Part shown: in pieces, positions 9,280 to 19,700 of the stretch | Position numbering within the stretch: position 1 is the first letter of the stretch | Layout: each line of letters begins with the position of its first letter | Source: Dictyobacter arantiisoli | Lineage (GTDB): Bacteria; Chloroflexota; Ktedonobacteria; Ktedonobacterales; Ktedonobacteraceae | NCBI RefSeq assembly: GCF_008326305.1 | Contig: NZ_BIXY01000017.1 | Coordinates: 29,550 to 93,549, forward strand | Reading direction: 5' to 3' | DNA length: 64,000 nt | Notes under the pieces: generated by a model | The model's input: only the letters and a program-made list of their open reading frames with translations | Told to the model about the DNA's origin: nothing | Database searches by the model: none | Program-made: the position numbers and the translations under genes

Positions 9280-11826
9280 TTACCTCAAGACTAGTTTTTG
9301 ATCGCTGTCCAGACTATTAAAAGGTTCTGTCATTGTTACAACCACTTTGCGTGTACCCGTGTAGGGAGCGCGCCCGTGAGCAACGAGCATGTTATCCAAT
9401 AATAAAATGTCTCCTTGCTGCCAGGGAAAACTAATGGTTGCTTGTTGATACGCCTGACGAATAACCATGAGCGTTTCTGACTCCAGGGGAGTTCCATCTC
9501 CGTAATAGGCGTTGCGTGGCAGATCTTCCTCCTTAAAAGTAGCCACTAATGCTTCTCGTACATTGGCTGTGAGACCAGAGATATGGAAAAGGTGGGCTTG
9601 ATTGAACCAGACCGTTTCGCCTGTTACTGGATGATGTGCTACTGACTGACGTACCTGGCGTGTTTTTAAATGATCCTCATCTTTCCACTCGAACTCAATA
9701 CCTGCGTCGCGGCAATACTGCTCAACCTCTGCTTTGTTTGTTGTTTGAAATGCCGTTTGCCAGGAGAGGTCGATGCCATCGCCATAATTGCGGACATACA
9801 TGACATCTTTTCGTTGGAATCGCTCACGAATGGTAGGCGGAATCAGTTGTAATACTTTGCGGCTATCAGCGATAGGTGTTTCACCGCCTCGCTGCGCGGT
9901 TTGCATACTAAAGAATGCAATTTTTAATGGCCACGCATGTGAATAAGATAGCTCATTGTGGAGAGGAATGGGTTGATCCGCTGGATAGTCCGTTGATGTA
10001 TAGACATTATTGCTCACATTACTGCGTTGGGTGGATCGCTCTTTGTAGTTAAGCAGTTGTGGATGGATTGCCTGTGTAAATTGTTCAAATGCAGTGAGCG
10101 ACTCAACCTGGAAATCGCGGAATAATATACCACCATGGTCTTGTAGTGCACTGGCAATCTCATCGTGATGATGGCTTATCCAATCCACCAGATCGACATT
10201 GTTCATCTGGGGTTGAATAACGAGAGGCAAACTCTGCCCCTCCTGGAGATTATGCTTTTTTATCACATTTTCCTGAGAATAGACCAATTTTTTACGTTTC
10301 GTAGCTTTAAGTTTCCCACGGTCTGTATCCCTTTGAATTTTTTGCTGGTCCATCTTTTGACTCCTTTGCATATGATCAACAGCGGATATCAGCGAGCCAA
10401 TTTGTTGATCTGGGTGTAGAAGAGCAGCGTGAAGTAGCAGGCGATAAAACTCGATAATTTGAATAATCGTTTGTTCTTTGAAAAGATCAGTATTGTATTC
10501 CAGAAAGCCGGTAAAGCCTTCGGGAAGATTTTCCAGGTAGAGCTCTAGATCAAACTTTGCAGTTGAGCTATCTATATGGATCTGGTTTAACGTAAGATTC
10601 GGGAGGCGTAAGGGTGGCATAGCGAGATTCTGGAACGTGAAGGTGACCTGGAGCAGTGGAGGATAGCTCGGATCACGCTGCACATGCAGTTCTTCTAAGA
10701 GTTTTTCGAATGGAACGTCCGAGTTGGCATAGGCACCTAGTGTTGTTACCCGTACGCGTTCGAGCAGTTCACGAAACGTAAGTTGTTCAGTTAATTGGGT
10801 GCGTAGGACTAATGTATTCACCACAAAACCGATTAAGTTCTCTGTTTCGACCTGATTGCGATTGGCTATGCCACTGCCTACTACAATGTCCGTTTGATGG
10901 GTATAGCGATAAAGGAGGATCTTGAGAGTGGTAAGGAGGATCATAAAAGCAGTGGTACTGGTTTGCTGACCTAATGTAATCACTCCTTGTGAGTCGGATT
11001 GGGCAAGTGAAAAATGATATTGTGCTCCACGAAACGTCTGCAATGGTGGCCTTGGATGATCAGTTGGGAGTTGAAGAATGGCAGGAATATTCTTCAACTG
11101 ATTCTTCCAGTAGACCATTTTTTGTGCAATGACGCTGTCCTGTAACCATTGTCGTTGCCATAGAGCGAAATCGGCATAGTGAATAAGTAGAGGCGCCAAT
11201 GGAGTTGGCTGTTTGTAAAGTAAAGCCTCATAGAGCAGCGTGATTTCGCGCATAAATATCCGAATGGACCAGCCATCAGCGATCAAGTGATGCAGGACAA
11301 TGACGAGCACATATTCATCTACTCCCAGTTGGAACAAATGTGCTCGTAATAGCGGATCGTAGACAATGTCGAAAGGGCGGCGTATCAACGCTTTTGCCTG
11401 TGCATACATGTGTTCCTGGCGTATAGAGGCAGGTTCACTCATCAAATTGGTATAGTCTAGCGGTATGGACAGTGATGGTTTGATCAACTGGATTGGTTGT
11501 CTATCCTTGACAGTGAAATTAGTACGTAGCGCTTCATGGCGTTGTACTACCATATTGAGTCCTTGCGCCAGGATATGTGTCTTAAGCTCCCCTTTGAGTT
11601 GTACCACACAGGGAATATTGTAGATTGGCGTCTCTGGTTCTATTTGATGCAGGAACCAGAGACGTTCCTGTGAGATTGAAAGTGGTAACGAGGTATTGTT
11701 CTGCCGTCGTTGAATGCTGGTATGCTCGTAATGATTATGTGTTTCTTGTTTCAATCGCAACTCGAGTAGGGCCCGCTGTTCTGGTGATAGCCTGCTCAGG
11801 CGTTCCACTAAAGAATTATTATCTGT
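9280..11826 (-). CDS. Condensation domain fused to SyrP/TauD-type Fe(II)/2-oxoglutarate dioxygenase
   Basis: About 848 residues from a GTG start at 11826, chosen because AAGGTAGGA precedes it; a further in-frame GTG at 11871 lacks a ribosome site. A short docking-like N-terminus (ERLSRLSPEQRALLELRLKQ) leads into an intact LCL-like C domain with HHLIADG at 179-185. No A or T domain follows. Instead, the C-terminal third (about 540-845) is a TauD/SyrP fold with the iron facial triad H623-x-E625 and distal H817, plus Arg826 for 2-oxoglutarate. SyrP relatives beta-hydroxylate Asp/Asn held on a carrier protein. The gene sits after a PKS ACP and before an NRPS whose first C-like domain is dead and whose A1 reads as Asn. 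It probably supplies both the missing condensation and the hydroxylation in trans. The C-dioxygenase fusion without its own module is unusual. Confidence 0.9.
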   Translation of the reverse strand, partial: TDNNSLVERLSRLSPEQRALLELRLKQETHNHYEHTSIQRRQNNTSLPLSISQERLWFLHQIEPETPIYNIPCVVQLKGELKTHILAQGLNMVVQRHEALRTNFTVKDRQPIQLIKPSLSIPLDYTNLMSEPASIRQEHMYAQAKALIRRPFDIVYDPLLRAHLFQLGVDEYVLVIVLHHLIADGWSIRIFMREITLLYEALLYKQPTPLAPLLIHYADFALWQRQWLQDSVIAQKMVYWKNQLKNIPAILQLPTDHPRPPLQTFRGAQYHFSLAQSDSQGVITLGQQTSTTAFMILLTTLKILLYRYTHQTDIVVGSGIANRNQVETENLIGFVVNTLVLRTQLTEQLTFRELLERVRVTTLGAYANSDVPFEKLLEELHVQRDPSYPPLLQVTFTFQNLAMPPLRLPNLTLNQIHIDSSTAKFDLELYLENLPEGFTGFLEYNTDLFKEQTIIQIIEFYRLLLHAALLHPDQQIGSLISAVDHMQRSQKMDQQKIQRDTDRGKLKATKRKKLVYSQENVIKKHNLQEGQSLPLVIQPQMNNVDLVDWISHHHDEIASALQDHGGILFRDFQVESLTAFEQFTQAIHPQLLNYKERSTQRSNVSNNVYTSTDYPADQPIPLHNELSYSHAWPLKIAFFSMQTAQRGGETPIADSRKVLQLIPPTIRERFQRKDVMYVRNYGDGIDLSWQTAFQTTNKAEVEQYCRDAGIEFEWKDEDHLKTRQVRQSVAHHPVTGETVWFNQAHLFHISGLTANVREALVATFKEEDLPRNAYYGDGTPLESETLMVIRQAYQQATISFPWQQGDILLLDNMLVAHGRAPYTGTRKVVVTMTEPFNSLDSDQKLVLR

Positions 11827-11913
11827 CACTCGTATTCCTACCTTATGATAAATTGCTGGTAGTATGGGCACACTATTTAACGAACAAAGAAATGATGAGC
11901 GTACCTGATAATG

Positions 11914-14900
11914 CTACTGTTGAAGGTTTTCATTTGCTAATTGTTGTCGGGCTTCATCAGGTGTCAGCGCCTCAACCTCTTCTAATAGCTGCGCCAGTCT
12001 GTCGGCATTATCGTCTTTTGACGGTTTGACTGACTGTGTCTTGCGTTTCTCCGTGATAATTTGTGCCAGCCCAGCTACCGTCTGTGCATAGAAAAAACCT
12101 TCTAAAGGCAGATCAATTTCAAAGATGTTACGCAAGCGAGAAATGATTTGTATTGCGACAAGCGAGTTGCCACCGAGTTCAAAAAAGTCAGTATGAACTC
12201 CAATGTGTTGATTGCCAATGACATCCTTCCAGATATCTAAAATTTGCTGCTCGACCTCATCTTTAGGGAGGTTGTGTTCTGTTGGGTGGAATGGTTGATG
12301 AGTGGTGTCATGGTGTTGTGTGGATTGAGGTACACGAATATGAGTCCATTGTGCGAGCCTTGCCTGTAAATCGCCAGTAGCTGCAATGATCTGTGCCTGA
12401 TCTCCTTGAGAAAGTGCACGTGCAAAAACCTCGCCCACCTCCTCAGGTGCCATCATCAACGCATGTAAGTGTTTCCCAAAGCGATTAGCGAGATTGTCAT
12501 GACCTTCCCATCCTTCCCAGTTAATGCTTATCCAGTGCTGATTTTGCATATAGTTCTGATAATGGGAAAATGCATCCATAAAGGTATTTGCAGCAGAATA
12601 GGCGGAAAATCCGAGGCCACCGAGAATGGGAGAAAGAGAAGACGTAAGGACGCAGAAATCGAGTTGCATCTTTGCACATAGTTTTGCAAGTACCAGGGTC
12701 CCGTAAACCTTCGCCTGGAAATGTTGCTCACAGTTATCGCGGGTGATTTCAGAAATTGTCTTGAATGCCTGTACACCCATAATGCCAGCTGCATGGATAA
12801 TCCCATGAATTGTCCCGAAATGCCCCATGCTGTGGGCAATGGCCTGAGCCATCTGTGTTTCATCTGCAACATCTGCCTGAAGTATAAGGACCTCCGTGCC
12901 CAAACCTTCCAGTGTTATAATCTCACGGATACTCTGGCGTAGAGTTTCATCTTTGCTAAAAAGATTGATCTCATCCCATTGCTCACGAGGTGGGAGACTC
13001 CTACGGCTGATCAGCGTTATTTTTAGCGTGTTTGACTGAGTGAGGTAGTTTGCCAATATTAATCCCAGCACTCCCAGGCCGCCCGTAATCAAGTAGTGCC
13101 CTTCATCTCTTATTTGTACATTGTTCAATGTGTTTGTATTGATTTTGAACGGTTCAAAGTGTTGCGTCCAACGGTATGCTCCCCGATAAGCGATAGTTGT
13201 ATCTGTTTTATCGGCATAGAGCTCGTTAATAACCTGATCAATGAGCTTCTCACCAGCAAGCGGGTCGAATTGGCCTATATCAATGCTACAACAATGCATA
13301 TTTGGATATTCCTGTGGGATGACTTTACATGGGCCTAGCAGTAGAGCCTTTTCGGGCGAGATCGCTTCTTCACCTGTAACGCTATGCAGCTGATTTGCAA
13401 GCACAGTGATACGGACAGAGTGATTATAGAGATGTTTAGCAAGAGCCTGAGCAAGAAAGAGTAAGCTATAGAAGCCCTTTGATAGTGCGGTTGTGACAGT
13501 TGCTTGCTCTAGAGATTGTGGTGGGGACGACGTCACATTCCATAGATGGATGATATGATCTGGCTGTATCTGGTTGTCTTGCAGATATGTAATGAGAGCA
13601 TCGTAATCCTCCTGATTGTCGGGGTTGATAATGAACTGACGGTCAGCTTGATGAACGAATTGTTGTCCAGGAGAAACAAGTATAATTTGGTTGGCTTGAA
13701 TTTCCAGCTGCTTTATCAGGCGTGTTGCAAAGTCCCCCTGATCTGTAAACACGAGCCATTGTATCTTGCGTTCAGTGTGTGTTGTTGGTTTTCTGGAAAG
13801 AGCCGCTCGTTTCCATGAAGGAAGATAGAACCAATCTGCGATATCTGGGCGTTTTTCTATAACTGGTTGCAAATGCGTCTGTTGTGTTGAGTGTTGTGTG
13901 CCTCGATATTCTACCCAATAGCGTTTTCGTTCAAACGGATACGTAGGAAGTGGCACCCGTAGACGTTTTTCATGCTGATAGAATCCGGACCAATCGATAG
14001 GTACACCGGCCAGCCAGAGCTTGCCGAGTGTATTGAGAATAAAGGGAATATCTGATTCGCTCTCAAATACCTGGCGCAAGGTCTGGAGTATTGGGCGTTC
14101 AGCGGTTTTGCCACTATCGGGATGGAGGCGTACGAAAGAGCTTAACGCCTGGCCTGGCCCTACTTCGAGGAAGGCCAGTTCTGGTTCCTGGAGCAGTACC
14201 TTGATACCATCCGCGAAGCGGACCGTTTGACAGAGCTGTTGTGTCCAATAATTGGGATTGGTAGCTTGCTCATCAGTGATCCATGTTCCAGTGACATTTG
14301 ATATGTAAGGAATGCCAGGTACGTGCAAAGGAATGGTTTGCATGAGTTGTGTGAAGGCGTGATGAATGGGTTCCATCATAAAGGAATGGAAGGCATGTGT
14401 TGTTTGTACCTTACGATAAGCAATTTTTTGTGCTGTTAATTGTTGTGCAAGATTTGTCGTGGCCTCAGAGGTGCCAGTAACAACACTGAGCATTGGACCG
14501 TTTATGGCTGCCAGCGACAACTGTGGATTCAAAAATGGCTGTATCTGCTCAGGCGAGAGAGGGATTGCTAACATCTCTCCTTGAGGTAGAGGCTGGATCA
14601 TTTTTGCTCGTGTCATAATGAGATGAAGGGCATCAGTAATTGAAAAGACGCCAGCAATACAGGCGGCTACATACTCACCAATACTATACCCGAGCATGGC
14701 GCGAGGCTGTATTCCCCATTCTAACCAGAGTTGTGCCAGAGCATACTCAATCACAAATAGAACAGGTTGAGCCAACCATGTTTGTTTAAGTTGGGGCTCA
14801 ACATCGTTTTCTGTTTCGCGTGAGCGGCGTAACATCGCGCGCAAATCTATTGTGTGATGTTCTCCGTTGTTGCCAGCCTTTTCTAAATGAGAAGGGGGAT

Positions 14901-16650
14901 AGAGAGCATCTCGAATATCCACCTGAAAATGCTCTTTGAGATAATCCGCGCAGAAGTCTATATGCTTACGGACAGTGGGCTCAGACAGATATAATTCTCG
15001 GCCCATCTGAGAATACTGATCTCCCAGGCCCGGGAAGAGGAATGCGACTGGACGCTCGCCGGACTCATGCGTCCCTGTCAGTACTCGTTTTCCCCAACTG
15101 CTCAGTTCGTTGATCGCCTCATCGCTACTCTGGCAGACAAATGCACGACGATATGGAAAAACTTTACGACCGACCTGATAGGTGTAGGCGATATCTGCAA
15201 GAGAGGATGGTGATTGTTTTTTGAGATACTGTACAAAATTATCGGTCATTGTTTCCAATTCTGAGGCAGAGCGAGCTGATAGTAGCACCAATTGATGAGA
15301 GCGAGATGGCATGGAAGGCTGCAGAGCCGGTGGCTCTTCCAGGATAAGGTGTGCATTTGTGCCGCCGATACCAAATGAACTGACACCTGCACGCAGAGGT
15401 GTCGATTCTGCTTGCCAATCTTGTAACATCGTATTAACGAAGAAGGGGCTATTCTCGAAATCTATCTTCTCGTTAGGCGTATGAAAATGTAAACTGGGAG
15501 GAAGTTGTTTATGTTTGAGTGCCAGAGCTGTCTTAATGATGCCAGCGACACCAGCAGCGACATCTAGATGTCCAATATTTGTTTTTACTGAGCCAATTGC
15601 ACAGAACTGTTTTTTGTCAGTTTGTGCACGGAATGCTTGCGTAAGGGCTGCAAATTCGATTGGATCACCAAGTGCTGTACCTGTGCCATGTGTCTCGATG
15701 TATGAAATAGATTCTGCTGATACCCCGGCGATTGTTTGGGCTGCCATAATGACCTCGGTCTGACCTTCAATGCTGGGTGCCGTAAAGCCAATTTTGTGTG
15801 CTCCATCGTTGTTGATCGCCGTTCCCTTAATGACCGCAGAAATATGATCTCCATCTGCCAGAGCTTCATCTAGTCGTTTGAGGGCAATAACTCCGCCACC
15901 ATTACCAAATACTGTTCCTTTCGCGGCAGCGTCAAACGCTCGGCAATGTCCATCGGGTGAGAAACCGCCCCCATCCTGATACATATAGCCAGTTTTCTGT
16001 GGAACTGAAATATTGATTCCCCCGGCTAAAGCAATATCACATTGATAATTCAGTAGCGCCTGGCATGCCAGGGAGGTAGCAACCATTGAACTTGAACATG
16101 CTGTTTGAACACCGATACTGGGTCCACTGAGATTAAGTTTGTAGGAGACACGTACAGGGAGGAAATCTTTATCATTTCCAATGAACGTTTGGAAATCACC
16201 TGCTGCTTCGACCTGATCTCGATTGGTCAACAGATGGTAGATAAGATAAGTATTAAGACCTGTTCCTGCATAGACGCCGATAGAGCCATGATAGACATCA
16301 GGATTATAGCCACTGTGTTCAAGGCATTCCCAGGCCATTTCAAGAAAGATCCGGTGTTGGGGGTCCATGACCTCAACCTCGCGTGGCGTCAGGCCAAAGA
16401 AATCAGCATCGAAAAGTTCAATGCCTTCTACAATCCCTTTAGCTCTTATATAATTGGGATTGCGAACCAGGTCAGGATCAATGCCTGCTGAGATTAAATC
16501 GTCAGCAGTGAAAAAAGTAAGGGATTCGACACCATCACGAACATTTTGCCAGAATTGTTCAACATTCCTAGCTCCAGGGAATCTTCCCGCCATACCTATA
16601 ATTGCGATATCTAATGCACTATTTTCATTATCTATAATAGATTGTGACAT
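11914..16650 (-). CDS. Type I PKS module, KS-AT-KR-ACP
   Basis: A 1578-residue single extension module. KS (about 12-440) has Cys185 in TACSSS, His321 in HGTGT and His361 in NIGHLD. AT (about 533-850) has the nucleophile Ser656 in GYSIGEY and HAFH at 752-755, the malonyl-CoA signature, with an insertion around 590-625. KR (about 1180-1380) has a TGGLGVLG cofactor loop and SS...YSAAN catalytic region. I see no DH or ER. ACP has Ser1496 in GGNS, followed by a charged C-terminal helix (about 1550-1575) that looks like a docking element. It should add one malonate unit and reduce it to the beta-hydroxy stage. It starts at ATG 16650 after AAAGGA. The preceding protein ends in an Arg-rich tail typical of NRPS-to-KS handover, and the following protein begins with a docking-like helix, which supports colinearity. 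Confidence 0.95.
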   Translation of the reverse strand: MSQSIIDNENSALDIAIIGMAGRFPGARNVEQFWQNVRDGVESLTFFTADDLISAGIDPDLVRNPNYIRAKGIVEGIELFDADFFGLTPREVEVMDPQHRIFLEMAWECLEHSGYNPDVYHGSIGVYAGTGLNTYLIYHLLTNRDQVEAAGDFQTFIGNDKDFLPVRVSYKLNLSGPSIGVQTACSSSMVATSLACQALLNYQCDIALAGGINISVPQKTGYMYQDGGGFSPDGHCRAFDAAAKGTVFGNGGGVIALKRLDEALADGDHISAVIKGTAINNDGAHKIGFTAPSIEGQTEVIMAAQTIAGVSAESISYIETHGTGTALGDPIEFAALTQAFRAQTDKKQFCAIGSVKTNIGHLDVAAGVAGIIKTALALKHKQLPPSLHFHTPNEKIDFENSPFFVNTMLQDWQAESTPLRAGVSSFGIGGTNAHLILEEPPALQPSMPSRSHQLVLLSARSASELETMTDNFVQYLKKQSPSSLADIAYTYQVGRKVFPYRRAFVCQSSDEAINELSSWGKRVLTGTHESGERPVAFLFPGLGDQYSQMGRELYLSEPTVRKHIDFCADYLKEHFQVDIRDALYPPSHLEKAGNNGEHHTIDLRAMLRRSRETENDVEPQLKQTWLAQPVLFVIEYALAQLWLEWGIQPRAMLGYSIGEYVAACIAGVFSITDALHLIMTRAKMIQPLPQGEMLAIPLSPEQIQPFLNPQLSLAAINGPMLSVVTGTSEATTNLAQQLTAQKIAYRKVQTTHAFHSFMMEPIHHAFTQLMQTIPLHVPGIPYISNVTGTWITDEQATNPNYWTQQLCQTVRFADGIKVLLQEPELAFLEVGPGQALSSFVRLHPDSGKTAERPILQTLRQVFESESDIPFILNTLGKLWLAGVPIDWSGFYQHEKRLRVPLPTYPFERKRYWVEYRGTQHSTQQTHLQPVIEKRPDIADWFYLPSWKRAALSRKPTTHTERKIQWLVFTDQGDFATRLIKQLEIQANQIILVSPGQQFVHQADRQFIINPDNQEDYDALITYLQDNQIQPDHIIHLWNVTSSPPQSLEQATVTTALSKGFYSLLFLAQALAKHLYNHSVRITVLANQLHSVTGEEAISPEKALLLGPCKVIPQEYPNMHCCSIDIGQFDPLAGEKLIDQVINELYADKTDTTIAYRGAYRWTQHFEPFKINTNTLNNVQIRDEGHYLITGGLGVLGLILANYLTQSNTLKITLISRRSLPPREQWDEINLFSKDETLRQSIREIITLEGLGTEVLILQADVADETQMAQAIAHSMGHFGTIHGIIHAAGIMGVQAFKTISEITRDNCEQHFQAKVYGTLVLAKLCAKMQLDFCVLTSSLSPILGGLGFSAYSAANTFMDAFSHYQNYMQNQHWISINWEGWEGHDNLANRFGKHLHALMMAPEEVGEVFARALSQGDQAQIIAATGDLQARLAQWTHIRVPQSTQHHDTTHQPFHPTEHNLPKDEVEQQILDIWKDVIGNQHIGVHTDFFELGGNSLVAIQIISRLRNIFEIDLPLEGFFYAQTVAGLAQIITEKRKTQSVKPSKDDNADRLAQLLEEVEALTPDEARQQLANENLQQ

Positions 16651-16749
16651 AGAACCAGGGTCCTTTCTATGTGTACATGTAAATTTTGCAATGTTTAGTT
16701 GATCGCCGTTTAGTCCATGAGCGATGGGCGTGTTTTCGGGCGTATAGAG

Positions 16750-19700
16750 TTAGCGCCGTTGAGAGCGTCGCTGTGCCACATCGCGCATGTGTTGGTGTTG
16801 TCTTTGTAGGGCTTGTTTCTGACGTTCACCTCGCTCAATGGTTTGATTGGTATGTATAGGTGTTTCCTGATTTAAGTACTTTGCTAGTGAACTGATCGTT
16901 GTATGTTTGAACATTTCAATTAAAGGAATGTCCCGTTTGAGCAATTTCTGAATTTTGTCGTGTACCTCCACCATACTGAGTGAATGACCGCCAAGATCGA
17001 AGAAGTTATCATTAATACCGATACGGTCGATTTGGAGCACATCACGCCAGATGGAAACGAGCATACGTTCAAATTCGTTTCTTGGTGATACGTATATCGA
17101 TGTTTCAGCCTGATCCTGGTGCTTCGGGTTGGGGAGCCGATGTCTGTCGATCTTACCATTTGACAATAACGGAAGCTGGTCAAGCACAATAAATGCAGCA
17201 GGCATCATATACTCTGGCAGGTACGTGCGTAGAAGGTTGCGTAGTTCGTTCGTGTGTATGGTATAGCCTGGTGTTGAAATGACATAGGCAATGAGACGTT
17301 TGTCCTCCTGATAGTTTTGAACAACGACAACGGTTTGTTTGATCGAAGGGTGTTTTAATAAGAGCGCCTCAATCTCGCCGGTTTCAATACGCATACCTCG
17401 AATTTTTACCTGATAATCGAGGCGTCCAAGATATTCAATCTCCCCTGTAGCATGATATCGTGCCAGATCGCCGGTGCGGTAAAGGCGCTCTCCAGGTGTG
17501 AGGCTGAATGGATGAGGAATATATTTCTCAGCCGTGAGTGTAACAGTATTTTGCACATCCTTGGCTGCTGATATCTCGTTGGCACGTTGCTTAAGTGTCG
17601 CCAGATGCTCAAGGCCAGCAAGCGTATTATCAACATCAATACCAAAGTCAACCAGGCAAGCGATCTCATCGACACCACTTTGTTGTAGCTGATGGACCAG
17701 CGGTAGGCAGGAGTTCACCGTCCCAAAGAGGCCACTGGTATTGAAGTACCGTTCAAATGCGTGGTCAAGTAAAAGCTCAAGGTGTTGTGCCGTAAAATCC
17801 TTTGAGTCCATATCGAGGTCCATACTACGAGCGAGGTTTCGCGTGAGATCGGCAGAGGATTTAAGATAATTGCGAAATGGTTGATGTACAATCTGACGAA
17901 CTTTCGCGGTATCATCGCCTACAAAGGTGTGCAGCATGAGTGTCACATGTCCAGACCCTGAATGCCCACTATTTTGCCAGGCTTCACGATACACGGTAAT
18001 TTTTTCCGCCAGATCTTTTGGTGTTTGCCCTAGAAGATGGGTTAATACAGAGGCGCCAATTTCGCCAGCTAAGCGAAATGTCTCTGGATTAAAAGCGGCA
18101 GTGATCCATATTGGTAATTCGGGTTGAATCGGTTTTGGATAGATAGATATATTTACCTCTTTGCCTATACCGTTTGGTATCATGAGAGATTCGCCACGCC
18201 AGAGTTTGCGCACTGTCTCAATACTCTGCATCATAATCTCTTTGCGTTCTTTATAGGACTGGGGAGCCAGGACAAAATCATCTGCATGCCAGCCTGAGGC
18301 AAAGGAAATACCAACTCTGCCATGTGATAGATTATCGATGACAGCCCACTCTTCCGCTATATTGACAGGATTGTGGAGTGGTAGTACAACGCTTCCCGCT
18401 CGTAATTGAATAGTGTTTGTGATAGTTGAGAGTGCCGCATTGGTAATAGACGGACTTGGGTAAATTCCTCCGAATTCATGAAAATGCCGCTCAGGTGTCC
18501 AGACGGCGGCAAAGCCATGCTGATCTGCAAATTTAGCGCCCTCAATGAGGAGACGATACTTATCGGCACTATTTTCATTATCGCTTGCGAAGTAGAATAG
18601 GCTGAATGCCAGTTCTTTATGAACCTTTTCCGGGGCGGGTTGTTTGTTTTTGGATAATTGTCGAGTTAACTGCGTTGTATTCAGGTAGCCGCGTGTCAAA
18701 TTTGCGCCACCCACGAAGATTTCTCCCGCTACGCCAACTGGTACTGGTTGGAACTGACGATCCAGGATATAGATTTGTGTATTGGTGATCGGTTTCCCAA
18801 TTGGGACCGCTGTAGAATCTGCACTTGATCGTATCTTCTGGTCGCTGACATCTGCAGTTACCTCTGAAGAACCATAGAGATTAATCAGGGTTGCATAGGG
18901 TAACCGAGTGACGAAACGCTGAATGAGCTCATGAGGTAGAGCTTCTCCGCTGGAGAACCAGAGTTTCAAATGTTGTAGCAGTTGAGGAAGATTTTCCTCA
19001 TTATTGAGCAGTGCTCGAAGCAGTGATGGGACCAGAGTAATGCGCGTGACGCCTGTATCGAGCAGAGCATGCATGAATACAGAAGGAGATTTTACGATCT
19101 CATCTGAAAGAATAACAGTTGGAATTCCTTGCAGCAGTGGACCAAGCATTTCCCAAAGAGAATCGACGAATCCCAATGATGTCTTTTGGCAACAAACCTC
19201 ATGCTTTTCGAATGGGTAAGCATTCCACATCCAGTTGAAACGGTTATAAAGATTGCGATGCAATCCAACCACTCCTTTAGGTGTTCCTGTTGAACCTGAG
19301 GTATAGATGACAAATGCTGCATTGTCTACTGTGACTGAACTGTTACTATTGTTCGTGCTATTTTGAGCAATAACAGGCCAATCGCTGTCCAGGCATACGC
19401 AAGAGAGAGATAGACGTGTAGTGGATAAGCTTGTTTGTAGTTGCTGTGTTGTGATAACCACCTCGACATGGGCATCCTGAAGGATAAAGTGTAGGCGGTC
19501 CTGAGGATACGATGGTTCAATAGGGAGATAGGCACCACCAGCTTTTAAGATGCCCAATAGGGCTATGAAAGCTTCAAAAGATCTTTCAAGATATACGGCA
19601 ACGATGCTTTCAGGCCCAATACCCAGAGATTGTAGATGTCCTGCGAGTTGGTTGGCGCGTTGATTGAGTTGCTCATAATTGAGCGTCTGGCTAAGATTGT

